Origin: Methanomicrobiales archaeon
GTDB lineage: Archaea > Halobacteriota > Methanomicrobia > Methanomicrobiales > Methanoculleaceae
Assembly: GCA_012521035.1 (NCBI GenBank)
Contig: JAAYND010000293.1
Location: forward strand, 1 to 12,543
Reading direction: 5' to 3'
Length of the DNA: 12,543 nt
Below, piece after piece: positions 1-7,127 of the stretch (position 1 is the first letter of the stretch; each line of letters opens with the position of its first letter). Below the pieces are notes generated by a model, which saw only the letters and a program-made list of their open reading frames with translations, was not told the DNA's origin and did not search any database. The translations under genes were made by a program, and so were the position numbers.

Positions 1-1
1 C

Positions 2-31
2 CCGGCCGATGCTCTGGAGCGTGAGCGATGA
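2..31 (+). CDS. C-terminal tail of an upstream operon gene (partial)
   Basis: Reading from base 2 gives an open frame ending PADALERER and a TGA at 29-31, which overlaps the ATG of the next gene at 28 in an ATGA junction. The same junction type recurs between tyrA/pheA, pheA/aroA and aroA/aroKE, so this frame is the most likely upstream gene. From family knowledge, the natural neighbour of DHQ synthase II is the aldolase-like 2-amino-3,7-dideoxy-D-threo-hept-6-ulosonate synthase. Ten codons cannot identify it. Frame 1 also stops here (TGA at 22-24), so the assignment is tentative. Confidence 0.35.
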   Translation, partial: PADALERER

Positions 32-1014
32 AGCAGTTCTGGGTCGATATCAGGCCGTGGAGAAAGGATCTCGCGACCACCGCGATCGAGAGCGGGGCGG
101 ATGCCCTTGTGGTGGACGATGCTGAGCGCGCGCGCGAACTCGGCCGGGTGACAGCGATCGCAGAGAACGGCGATCTCATCCCCGGAAAAGATGTCTTTGA
201 GGTCGATATAGTCGATAAAGAGACTGAAGAAGAGGCGCTCCAGCTCTCCCGGACTGGCTATGTCATCGTGCGGACGGGCGACTGGACGATCATACCTCTT
301 GAGAACCTCGTCGCGCAGTCGGACCGGATCATCGCCACGGTCACGAACGCCGATGAGGCGGCGGTCGCCCTGAACGCCCTTGAACGTGGGACGGCAGGCA
401 TTCTCCTCGCAACCGATGATCCGGCCGATATCCGCCAGGTGGCGGATCTGATCGCCGGCCTTGGCACTGAGGTCACCCTCATACCGTTTGAGGTGACCAG
501 GATCGTACCAGTCGGCATGGGGGACCGGGTCTGCGTGGACACCTGCTCCCTCCTCGCCGACGGGGAAGGGATGCTCGTCGGCAACACATCCTCGGCGTTC
601 CTGATGGTACACCCCGAGACCCTGGAGAACCCCTACGTGGCCCCGCGCCCGTTCCGGGTGAACGCCGGGGCGGTGCATGCCTACACCCTCCTCCCTGACG
701 GGAAGACCGCCTACCTCACCGATCTCGCGGCAGGGGATAAGGTGCTCATCGCCGGACATACCGGCACGACCCATGATGCGGTCGTCGGCCGGGTGAAGAT
801 CGAGCGCCGCCCGCTCCTCCTCGTCGAGGCGGAGGCGGGCGATGCAAAGGTGAGTCTGGTCCTCCAGAACGCCGAGACGATCAGGCTTGTCGCAGAGGAT
901 GGAGGAGCGATATCGGTCGCCCGTCTCGCTGTGGGTGACCGGGTGCTCGGGAGCGTCGCGGAAGGCGGGCGGCATTTCGGTATCGCTGTCGCCGAGACAA
1001 TCCTGGAGAAGTGA
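28..1014 (+). CDS. aroB': 3-dehydroquinate synthase II (archaeal type)
   Basis: A 328-residue cytoplasmic enzyme of the archaeal DHQ synthase II family (EC 1.4.1.24). The family converts 2-amino-3,7-dideoxy-D-threo-hept-6-ulosonate to 3-dehydroquinate with NAD, replacing the bacterial DAHP/AroB route. Recognisable family blocks are the N-terminal MKQFWVDIRPW, DTCSLLADGEGMLVGN near residues 170-185, and the hallmark ETLENPYVAPRPFRVNAGAV near 197-216, followed by a C-terminal beta-rich part containing VGRVKIERRPLLLVEAE. The length is slightly short for the family (often 320-390). The ATG at 28 has a GGAG at 16-19, eight nt upstream, and overlaps the stop of the preceding frame. It opens the visible aromatic operon. 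Its presence implies that the organism makes dehydroquinate from an aspartate semialdehyde-derived precursor. Family assignment is very secure. Confidence 0.96.
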   Translation: MKQFWVDIRPWRKDLATTAIESGADALVVDDAERARELGRVTAIAENGDLIPGKDVFEVDIVDKETEEEALQLSRTGYVIVRTGDWTIIPLENLVAQSDRIIATVTNADEAAVALNALERGTAGILLATDDPADIRQVADLIAGLGTEVTLIPFEVTRIVPVGMGDRVCVDTCSLLADGEGMLVGNTSSAFLMVHPETLENPYVAPRPFRVNAGAVHAYTLLPDGKTAYLTDLAAGDKVLIAGHTGTTHDAVVGRVKIERRPLLLVEAEAGDAKVSLVLQNAETIRLVAEDGGAISVARLAVGDRVLGSVAEGGRHFGIAVAETILEK

Positions 1015-1019
1015 AGGCG

Positions 1020-1844
1020 ATGCGTGCAGGCATCATCGGCGGTACCGGGCAGATGGGGCGGTTCTTCGCCGGGGTCTTTGAGGAAGCGGACCTGGAGGTG
1101 ATGGTCTCCGGGAGAGGTACAGAGATAACCGCGAGAGATATCGCGGAGACGGCCGACCTCGTCATGGTCTCGGTGCCCATCCGCGCCACCGCCGCGGTCA
1201 TCCATGAGGTCGCCCCCCTGCTCACAGAGGACCAGGTCTTCTGCGACCTCACCTCACTCAAGGTCGATCCGGTCCGGGCGATGCTCACCTCGCGTGCGGA
1301 GGTGATCGGGCTCCACCCGATGTTCGGGCCGGGTGCCGCATCCCTCAGGGGTCAGACGATCGTAGCCACCCCGGCGAGGTGTGATCCGGCGACCCTCGAG
1401 GGACTTCTCTCGATCTTCCGCGACCAGGGAGCGATGATCACCCTCACAACACCGGAGGAGCATGACCGGATGATGGCGGTGATCCAGGGTCTCACCCACT
1501 TCTGCACACTCGCGAAGGCTGAGGCTATCCGCCAGAACGGCACCGATGTGGAGGAGACCCTCTCGTTCACGAGCCCCATCTACCGGATCGAGATGGGGCT
1601 TACCGGGCGGATCCTCGCCCAGGATGCCTCACTGTATGGTGATATGCTCCAGATGAACCCGGCCATCCCGGCGGTGCTCGATGCATTTGAAGAAGCAGTC
1701 AGGACGCTCCGGGAGATCGTGGAGGCCGGCGATGATGAGCGGTTCAGGGCGTTCTTCGCTGAGAACGCCGCCCACTACGCCTCATACCTCGCGGCCGCGA
1801 CGGAGGAGACCGACGACCTCATCAACCACATGGTGAGCCGATGA
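1020..1844 (+). CDS. tyrA: Prephenate dehydrogenase
   Basis: Oxidatively decarboxylates prephenate to 4-hydroxyphenylpyruvate, the committed step to tyrosine. Starting at the ATG at 1020 the protein has 274 residues. A Rossmann GGTGQMG lies at about residues 7-13. A catalytic-type His sits in GLHPMFGP (about 99), a second His in GLTHF (about 160), and a substrate-binding Arg in SPIYRIEMG (about 189). These match the dehydrogenase half of E. coli T-protein, but there is no chorismate mutase domain. The second beta strand ends VMVSGR with no acidic residue, which suggests NADP rather than NAD (inference). A GTG at 1011 overlapping the previous TGA would add three residues, but the GGAG at 1005-1008 lies only 2 nt before it and 11 nt before the ATG, so I prefer 1020. 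The stop overlaps pheA by ATGA. Confidence 0.94.
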   Translation: MRAGIIGGTGQMGRFFAGVFEEADLEVMVSGRGTEITARDIAETADLVMVSVPIRATAAVIHEVAPLLTEDQVFCDLTSLKVDPVRAMLTSRAEVIGLHPMFGPGAASLRGQTIVATPARCDPATLEGLLSIFRDQGAMITLTTPEEHDRMMAVIQGLTHFCTLAKAEAIRQNGTDVEETLSFTSPIYRIEMGLTGRILAQDASLYGDMLQMNPAIPAVLDAFEEAVRTLREIVEAGDDERFRAFFAENAAHYASYLAAATEETDDLINHMVSR

Positions 1845-2635
1845 CGATCCTGACCCTCGGACCGGCCGGGACGTTCAGCCACGACCTGGCCACACGGCTC
1901 TACGGCGACGAGATCGAACTCCTGCCGACGATCCGGAGCATCATCGAGCGCGTGGCGAAGGGTTCAGCCGTCGGTCTCGTGCCGATCGAGAACTCAGAGG
2001 CCGGTGGGGTGGGGGAGACGCTCCAGGGGCTGATGGAGTCTGGCGTCTCTATAACGGGCGAGGCCTACATGCCGGTCCGCCACCACCTCGCGGCCCGGGA
2101 GGAGCCGACAAAGCTCCGGGTCATATACGCCCATCCACAGACCCACGAACAGTGCTCGATCTACCTCGGGGATCTCGGCGTGGAGGTCGTGCATACGAGC
2201 AGCAACGCCGCAAGTGCGGTGGCGATGCAGGGGGATGAGCGCGCCGGCGCTGTCATCCCGGAGATGGCGGCGGCGATCTACGATCTGCCGATCGCTCTAT
2301 GGGATCTTCAGAACAGCAGGGAGAACACAACCCGGTTTGTGGAGATATCTGCCACACCGCGAAGAGATGCCGGGAGCACGAAGTGCAGCCTCCTCGTGGA
2401 CCCCGGAACAGACCGGGTCGGCCTCCTCGCCGATATACTCGGGGTCTTTGCCCGGCGCGGGATCAACCTGACCCGGATCGAGTCGCGCCCGTCCCGGCGC
2501 GGGATCGGCAGGTATGTATTCTTCATCGACCTTGCGATCTCTGAAGGGTGGCAGGAAGCAAAGGAGGAACTCAAAAGGATGACTTCTGTCAGGGAGCTTG
2601 GGTGTTACGCCCGCATGGAGGTACCGGGTGTATGA
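1841..2635 (+). CDS. pheA: Prephenate dehydratase with ACT domain
   Basis: Decarboxylates and dehydrates prephenate to phenylpyruvate for phenylalanine synthesis. The 264 residues split into a catalytic part (about 1-170) and a C-terminal ACT regulatory domain (about 180-264). Catalytic signatures are LGPAGTFSHDLA at the N-terminus, VPIENSEAGGVGETL at 47-61 and the TRF motif at 164-166, whose Thr is the known catalytic residue in the family. The ACT domain carries DRVGLLADIL (191-200) and the ESRP motif (214-217), the Phe-binding signature, so feedback inhibition by phenylalanine is expected. There is no chorismate mutase domain, so this is a monofunctional PDT. The ATG at 1841 overlaps the tyrA stop by 4 nt with only a weak GGTGAG (1832-1837) ahead, which points to translational coupling. 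The stop overlaps aroA in the same way. Confidence 0.96.
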   Translation: MTILTLGPAGTFSHDLATRLYGDEIELLPTIRSIIERVAKGSAVGLVPIENSEAGGVGETLQGLMESGVSITGEAYMPVRHHLAAREEPTKLRVIYAHPQTHEQCSIYLGDLGVEVVHTSSNAASAVAMQGDERAGAVIPEMAAAIYDLPIALWDLQNSRENTTRFVEISATPRRDAGSTKCSLLVDPGTDRVGLLADILGVFARRGINLTRIESRPSRRGIGRYVFFIDLAISEGWQEAKEELKRMTSVRELGCYARMEVPGV

Positions 2636-3900
2636 TCGCGAGGATCTCCAGGATCGGCCCGGTTGACGCAGTATTTTCAGCACCTCCCTCCAAGAGTTAC
2701 ACCCACCGGGCCCTGATCGCAGCGGCACTCGCCTCCGGACGGTCGCGGATCGTATCCCCGCTCCGCGCCATCGATACTGAACTGACCGCACGGGGACTGG
2801 AGAGTCTCGGGGTCTCGATCGAGTGGCGGCCGGAGGAACTCACCATAACCGGGTGTGGTGGTGTTTTCCCGGCGTCTGGCGAGGTCACGATCGACTGTGG
2901 GAACTCGGGGACGACGCTACGACTGCTCGCATCAACAGCGCTCCTTGCCCCGCACCCGGTGGTGCTCACGGGGAGCGCGCGGATGCTCGAGCGCCCGATC
3001 GGGCCGCTCGCCGATGCCCTGCAGGCTCTCGGCGGCGATATCACGTTCGCCGGCCAACCCGGTTATCCTCCTATCCGGATCACGGGGAGACTTCAGGGCG
3101 GGAAGACAGAGATCGACGGAAGCATGAGCAGTCAGTTCATATCCTCCATCCTGATGGCAGCGCCCTATGCAGATGAGGACGTGGAGCTCACTCTCCTGGC
3201 TCCTCCCGCGTCCCGATCCTACCTCGACGTGACCATGGATGTGATGCTCAGGTTCGGCGCCCGGATTGAACGCCGGGACTACGACTGGTTCAGGGTGAAG
3301 AGCGGTGTGCCCTATCAGGGGATGGATTATCGGATAGAGGGCGACTACTCCTCGGCGTCCTACCTCTTCGCGATCGCGGCCGTCTGCGGCGGGAAGGCCA
3401 CGGTCAGGGGCCTGAACCCGGCGTCGGTCCAGGGCGACTGTCGGTTCATTGAGGCCCTTGATATGATGGGTTGCCGGGTGGTGGCGGTCGGGGACGCGGT
3501 GACGGTGGAGCGGATCGGTGATCTCTCCGGGATCGATATCGATATGTCCTCGTCCCCGGATACTGTCCAGACGCTCGCAGCGGTGGCGGCGACGGCTAGA
3601 TCGCCGACGACGATCGCGGGGATAGCGCACCTGCAGTACAAGGAGAGCGACCGTATCGGGGTGACGGCTGACGTCCTCCGGAGGATGGGGGCGGATGTCC
3701 GGGTCACCGATGACTCCATAACGATCACGCCCGCGCCCCTCCACGGTGTGCTCGTCGATCCGCACGATGATCACCGGACGGCGATGGCGTTTGCGGTGCT
3801 CGGTCTTGCGGTCGGTGGAATGGCGATCCGCGATCCCGGTTGTGTTGATAAGTCGTTTCCCGGGTTCTGGGAGGCGCTCTACGGGGAGGGACTGCTATGA
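2632..3900 (+). CDS. aroA: 5-enolpyruvylshikimate-3-phosphate (EPSP) synthase
   Basis: Transfers enolpyruvyl from PEP to shikimate 3-phosphate, the sixth step to chorismate. With the ATG at 2632 the protein is 422 residues, normal for the family. The frame is open further upstream to 2548, but that extension lies inside pheA and is not conserved-looking. The chosen ATG has GGAGGT at 2617-2622, nine nt upstream, and an ATGA overlap with the pheA stop. Key elements are the N-terminal APPSKSYTHRA (Lys21, Ser22), the PEP-site loop DCGNSGTTLRLL (88-99), MLERPIGPL (118-126), SMSSQ (164-168), the catalytic Asp in SSSPDTVQTL (Asp310), KESDR (337-341, Glu338), DDHRTAMAF (379-387) and CVDKSFP near the end. 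All expected active-site residues appear present. Confidence 0.97.
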   Translation: MIARISRIGPVDAVFSAPPSKSYTHRALIAAALASGRSRIVSPLRAIDTELTARGLESLGVSIEWRPEELTITGCGGVFPASGEVTIDCGNSGTTLRLLASTALLAPHPVVLTGSARMLERPIGPLADALQALGGDITFAGQPGYPPIRITGRLQGGKTEIDGSMSSQFISSILMAAPYADEDVELTLLAPPASRSYLDVTMDVMLRFGARIERRDYDWFRVKSGVPYQGMDYRIEGDYSSASYLFAIAAVCGGKATVRGLNPASVQGDCRFIEALDMMGCRVVAVGDAVTVERIGDLSGIDIDMSSSPDTVQTLAAVAATARSPTTIAGIAHLQYKESDRIGVTADVLRRMGADVRVTDDSITITPAPLHGVLVDPHDDHRTAMAFAVLGLAVGGMAIRDPGCVDKSFPGFWEALYGEGLL

Positions 3901-5249
3901 AAGTCGTCCTTGTCGGGTTCCGGGGGACCGGAAAGACAGCGGTCGGGGGGATCCTCGCTGACCGGTTGCAGGTACCCTTCTATGATACCGACGCACTGAT
4001 CGAGCGCCGGGCGGGGATGCCGATCCCTGAGATATTTGAGCGATACGGGGAGGTGGAGTTCCGGATCCTGGAGCGGGAGGTGATCGCACCGCTCCGGGAT
4101 GCCGGGGGCGTAATCAGCACAGGCGGTGGCGCAGTCTGTGACCCGGCGAACGTCGCAGACCTCCGGTGGCGCGGCACGGTCGTCCTCCTCACTGCCGCAC
4201 CTGAGGTCATCCTGGACCGGATCGCCGGCAGTGACCGGCCGGGGTTGACAGGCCTTTCGCCGGCAGAGGAGGTGCAGACGCTCCTCGCCGCGAGAGGGGA
4301 GGCTTACATCGGTGCGGCCGATGTCTGTATCGATACCGGAGGGCGCACGCCTGAGGAGGTCGCGGACCTGGTGCTCCGGGGCGCCGGTATATCTCGTGAG
4401 GCGATCCGCGAGCGCAACGCCCTCCTTGAGCGGTTCGGCATCGCGGATCTCGGGGGTATGATCGACCGCGACCCGGATCTCAGGATATGCGCCATCGCCG
4501 GGAACCCCTGTGCTCACAGTAAAAGCCCGCTCCTCTACAACCGACTCTTTGCGCGTTCTGGTATGAACTACCACTACACCCGCTTTGAGTGGCCTGATAT
4601 TGAGACGATCGTCCGCCTCGCCTCCCTCCTCCCCACGAAGGGATTCGCCGTCACGATCCCGTTCAAGACCGATGTAATGCGCTACATCGACGAGGTGGAC
4701 GACCACGCGGCCGCTATAGGAGCGGTGAACACCGTGGTGCTGTGCGGCGACCGTACGTATGGTTATAACACCGACTGGCTGGGCGTCCGGACCCCACTCC
4801 TCCACCGACAGGGCGCACGGGCAGCGGTCCTCGGTGCTGGAGGTGCGGCGGCTGCGGCGGCCTACGCCCTCCTCTCGCTCGATATGGATGTCCGGATCCT
4901 CGCGCGGCGGCCGGATACGGCGCGGAAGCTTGCCGATCGGTTCGGGTGCCGGTGGGGGGGACTTGAGGAGTTCAGGGGTGCTGACGCCGACGTGGTTGTG
5001 GACGCAACCCCGGTCGGGATGGAGCCAGACACCCGGAGCCTGCTCGGATCCGACGACCTTGAGCCAGAAACGACCGTCTTTGACCTCGTCTACACCCCGC
5101 CGGAGACCCCGCTCATCAGGGCCGCAAAGGAGGCAGGGTGTGAGACGATACCGGGAACCGAGATGTTCGTCCACCAGGCGGTGGCGCAGTTCCGGCTCCT
5201 GACCGGGATAGCGGTCACGCCTGCGCTGGTCCGGGAGATGCTATCGTGA
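3897..5249 (+). CDS. aroK-aroE: Bifunctional shikimate kinase / shikimate dehydrogenase fusion
   Basis: One 450-residue frame encodes two enzymes. Residues 1 to about 160 are a bacterial-type shikimate kinase: P-loop GFRGTGKT (7-14), DTD (30-32), an Arg in EFRILE (57), GGG (76-78), RPGL LID start (114-117) and an R-x-x-Y near 133-137. Residues about 197-450 are shikimate dehydrogenase: HSKSP (Ser208, Ser210), VTIPFK (Thr253, Lys257), AVNT (Asn278), NTDW (Asp293), NADP-loop GAGGAA (313-318), DATPVGM and a C-terminal HQAVAQF (Gln427). A linker of about 36 residues joins them. Dehydroquinate dehydratase is not included. The ATG at 3897 overlaps the aroA stop and has GGAGG at 3885-3889. The dehydrogenase makes shikimate and the kinase phosphorylates it, directly feeding the neighbouring aroA product. 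Most archaea use a GHMP-type kinase instead, so the kinase domain may be of bacterial origin (inference). Confidence 0.95.
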   Translation: MKVVLVGFRGTGKTAVGGILADRLQVPFYDTDALIERRAGMPIPEIFERYGEVEFRILEREVIAPLRDAGGVISTGGGAVCDPANVADLRWRGTVVLLTAAPEVILDRIAGSDRPGLTGLSPAEEVQTLLAARGEAYIGAADVCIDTGGRTPEEVADLVLRGAGISREAIRERNALLERFGIADLGGMIDRDPDLRICAIAGNPCAHSKSPLLYNRLFARSGMNYHYTRFEWPDIETIVRLASLLPTKGFAVTIPFKTDVMRYIDEVDDHAAAIGAVNTVVLCGDRTYGYNTDWLGVRTPLLHRQGARAAVLGAGGAAAAAAYALLSLDMDVRILARRPDTARKLADRFGCRWGGLEEFRGADADVVVDATPVGMEPDTRSLLGSDDLEPETTVFDLVYTPPETPLIRAAKEAGCETIPGTEMFVHQAVAQFRLLTGIAVTPALVREMLS

Positions 5250-6247
5250 ATACGTTCGGGAGAAACTTCAGGTGCGCGACGTTCGGCGAGAGTCACGGGA
5301 GGGCCGTGGGTGTGGTCATCGACGGTTGCCCGCCCGGGATCAACCTCACGGAGGCTGATATCCAGCCCTACCTCGATCGGAGACGACCGGGGAAGGGTCC
5401 ACTTGAGTCGGCGCGCCAGGAGCCGGACCGGGTTGAGATCCTCTCGGGGACGTTTGAGGGGAGGACGACCGGCGCTCCGATAGCGCTCATCGTCATGAAC
5501 CGCGATCAACGGTCCGGGGACTACAACACCCTCCGGGATCTCTTCCGGCCAGGGCATGCCGACTACACCTGGCAGGTGAAGTACGGGCTTCGCGACCACC
5601 ACGGCGGCGGGAGGAGCTCGGGGAGGGAGACGCTTGCCCGGGTCGCGGCCGGCGCGGTGGCGGTGCGCTCTCTTGCGCCACATGGCATCACGATCCGGGG
5701 GAGAGTTGTCGAGATCCACGGTGTAACCGAACCAGAGGCGATGGAGGCGGAGATCCGGGCAGCCCGGGATGCGGGGGACTCTGTGGGCGGCATCGTCGAG
5801 GTGACGGCGACCGGGTGTCCGGCAGGGCTCGGGGATCCGGTCTTCGGGAAGCTCGACGCCGCCATAGCCGGGGCGCTGATGGGCATCGGTGCGGTGAAGG
5901 GTGTTGAGATCGGTGAAGGGTTCGGCGCTGCGAGACTCTTCGGGAGCGAGATGAACGACCCGATCACGGCCGACGGGTTTGCATCCAACCGCGCGGGCGG
6001 GATCCTCGGTGGCATCAGCACCGGGCAGGATATTGTCGTAAGGATCGCCGTCAAACCGACGCCCTCGATACGGCGGGTGCAGCGGACCGTGGATATCGCC
6101 GGGGAGGAGCGGGAGATATCGGTCGGGGGAAGGCATGACCCCTGTATCGCTCCCCGCATCGTCCCGGTCGCGGAGTGCATGCTTGCGCTCGTTCTCATAG
6201 ATGCGATGCTTGAGCAGGCGAAATACCGGGGGTTTGGCGAGAGGTAG
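5246..6247 (+). CDS. aroC: Chorismate synthase
   Basis: Eliminates phosphate from EPSP to give chorismate; the family requires reduced FMN without net redox change. It has 333 residues, at the short end for the family. Family signatures are FGESHG (13-18, His17), RPGHADYT (101-108, His104), GGGRSSGRET (120-129), NRAGGILGGISTGQ (248-261) and RHDP (296-299). The start is GTG at 5246, overlapping the TGA of the kinase-dehydrogenase gene (5247-5249), with GGGAG at 5233-5237 eight nt upstream. It ends the operon with TAG. All catalytic histidines and the C-terminal signature are intact, so it should be active. Confidence 0.97.
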   Translation: MNTFGRNFRCATFGESHGRAVGVVIDGCPPGINLTEADIQPYLDRRRPGKGPLESARQEPDRVEILSGTFEGRTTGAPIALIVMNRDQRSGDYNTLRDLFRPGHADYTWQVKYGLRDHHGGGRSSGRETLARVAAGAVAVRSLAPHGITIRGRVVEIHGVTEPEAMEAEIRAARDAGDSVGGIVEVTATGCPAGLGDPVFGKLDAAIAGALMGIGAVKGVEIGEGFGAARLFGSEMNDPITADGFASNRAGGILGGISTGQDIVVRIAVKPTPSIRRVQRTVDIAGEEREISVGGRHDPCIAPRIVPVAECMLALVLIDAMLEQAKYRGFGER

Positions 6248-6279
6248 GATGCGGACCGCCACGGCCCGTCCTCTCTTTT
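6246..6279 (+). terminator. Possible weak terminator after the aro operon
   Basis: AGGATG at 6246-6251 can pair with CGTCCT at 6267-6272 (one G-U pair), followed shortly by a T-rich run (6274-6279). It lies at the aroC stop and is the only terminator-like structure before the next gene. The T tract is short, so this is a weak call. Confidence 0.28.
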
Positions 6280-6402
6280 GTCACGTTGCTGAGGCCTGCC
6301 GCCACCGCCCGGAGAGAGCAAAAAGCGCGGGCAGCTATCCTGAAGGTTATCTCCACCTCCCCCATATCCAGTGCAGATTGCCCTCCAGATTCAAACCAGA
6401 GG

Positions 6403-6408
6403 ATTATA
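6403..6408 (+). promoter_or_regulatory. TATA box for the PF04307-type membrane protein gene
   Basis: ATTATA lies about 29 nt (centre to ATG) before the start at 6435, preceded by an A-rich stretch (AAACCAGAGG) that could act as BRE. Archaeal transcription starts about 22-27 nt past the TATA box, which puts the 5' end within a few nt of the ATG, so the transcript is probably leaderless or nearly so. The 187-bp gap after aroC holds no gene. Confidence 0.5.
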
Positions 6409-6434
6409 GCCCGCCAGTATCAACCTCATAAGGG

Positions 6435-7121
6435 ATGTTTGTCGCCTGTCACCTCTTCATCGGCCTCGTCCTCGGTCTGGTGATCGCCGACCGTCTGGGT
6501 GACCGGCGGTTTATTGGTTTTGCTGCTCTGGGGGCCGTCCTCCCTGACCTCCTCGATAAGCCGGTGGGTCACATACTCTTTGCGGGATCGCTCAACTCCG
6601 GGCGGATAATCGGACACGGCCTGTTCTTCCTCATGCTCCTGCTCATCGTGGGTATCTTTCTCTGGAGGAGGAGGGAGTCGTTTGTGCTCCTCGCCGTTGC
6701 GGCAGGTGTCGCCTCTCACCAGATCCTTGATACGATGTGGACGACGCCCATCGCCTGGTACTTCCCTCTCCTCGGACCCTATGAATCTGGCGATTTCACC
6801 AATTACTTTGGCAATGCCATCCTGGCAGAGGTATCCTCTCTCTCGGAGTGGATATTTCTCCTCGCGTCAGCCCCCATAATCCTCGCAGCCTGTGGCAGAC
6901 CTGGCTGCGACACCCCGGGACTCAGGCGCGCACTCACCCGCATGGCTATCCTGCTCCTTGCAGCCCTCACCCTCGCCTCACTCTGTGCCCGCGCATTCGG
7001 TGTCCCGGAGAGCATCCTGATGGCCGGGGCCGGGCCGGAAGATTACCTGTTGCTTGCAGCGGTCGGGGTCGCCGGAATTATCGGCATCATCAGATATCGA
7101 GAGTACCTGGATGCGGGGTGA
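6435..7121 (+). CDS. PF04307-family membrane-bound putative metal-dependent hydrolase (YdjM-like)
   Basis: A 228-residue polytopic membrane protein with about five or six hydrophobic segments. It shows the pattern of the YdjM/DUF457 family: a His near the N-terminus (ACHLFIG, His6), GAVLPDLLDKP (Asp38, Asp41), RIIGHGLFF (His61) and SHQILDTMWTTPIAWYFPLLG (His95, Asp99). These conserved His and Asp residues are thought to bind metal in a membrane-embedded site. The physiological substrate of the family is not established, so no specific reaction is proposed. It is transcribed alone, apparently from the TATA box just upstream. An AAGGG touches the ATG, too close to act as a normal ribosome site, in keeping with leaderless translation. 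Its stop is only 6 bp from the stop of the convergent archaellin gene. Confidence 0.8.
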   Translation: MFVACHLFIGLVLGLVIADRLGDRRFIGFAALGAVLPDLLDKPVGHILFAGSLNSGRIIGHGLFFLMLLLIVGIFLWRRRESFVLLAVAAGVASHQILDTMWTTPIAWYFPLLGPYESGDFTNYFGNAILAEVSSLSEWIFLLASAPIILAACGRPGCDTPGLRRALTRMAILLLAALTLASLCARAFGVPESILMAGAGPEDYLLLAAVGVAGIIGIIRYREYLDAG

Positions 7122-7127
7122 GGCCTG

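Noticed and set aside
2548..2631. N-terminal extension of aroA reaching back to 2548
   Set aside because: It lies wholly inside pheA, has no family resemblance, and the ATG at 2632 has GGAGGT at ideal spacing and an ATGA overlap.
3879..5174. 431-codon open frame on the minus strand opposite aroK-aroE
   Set aside because: It mirrors the codon pattern of the real gene in GC-rich DNA, is rich in Arg, Asp, Pro and Gly without motifs, and the plus strand shows two complete enzyme domains.
5090..6262. 390-codon minus-strand frame opposite aroC
   Set aside because: Shadow of a fully recognisable chorismate synthase; no motif or ribosome site.
6380..6405. GATTCAAACC resembling a tRNA T-loop
   Set aside because: No matching acceptor, D or anticodon arms can be formed around it on either strand.
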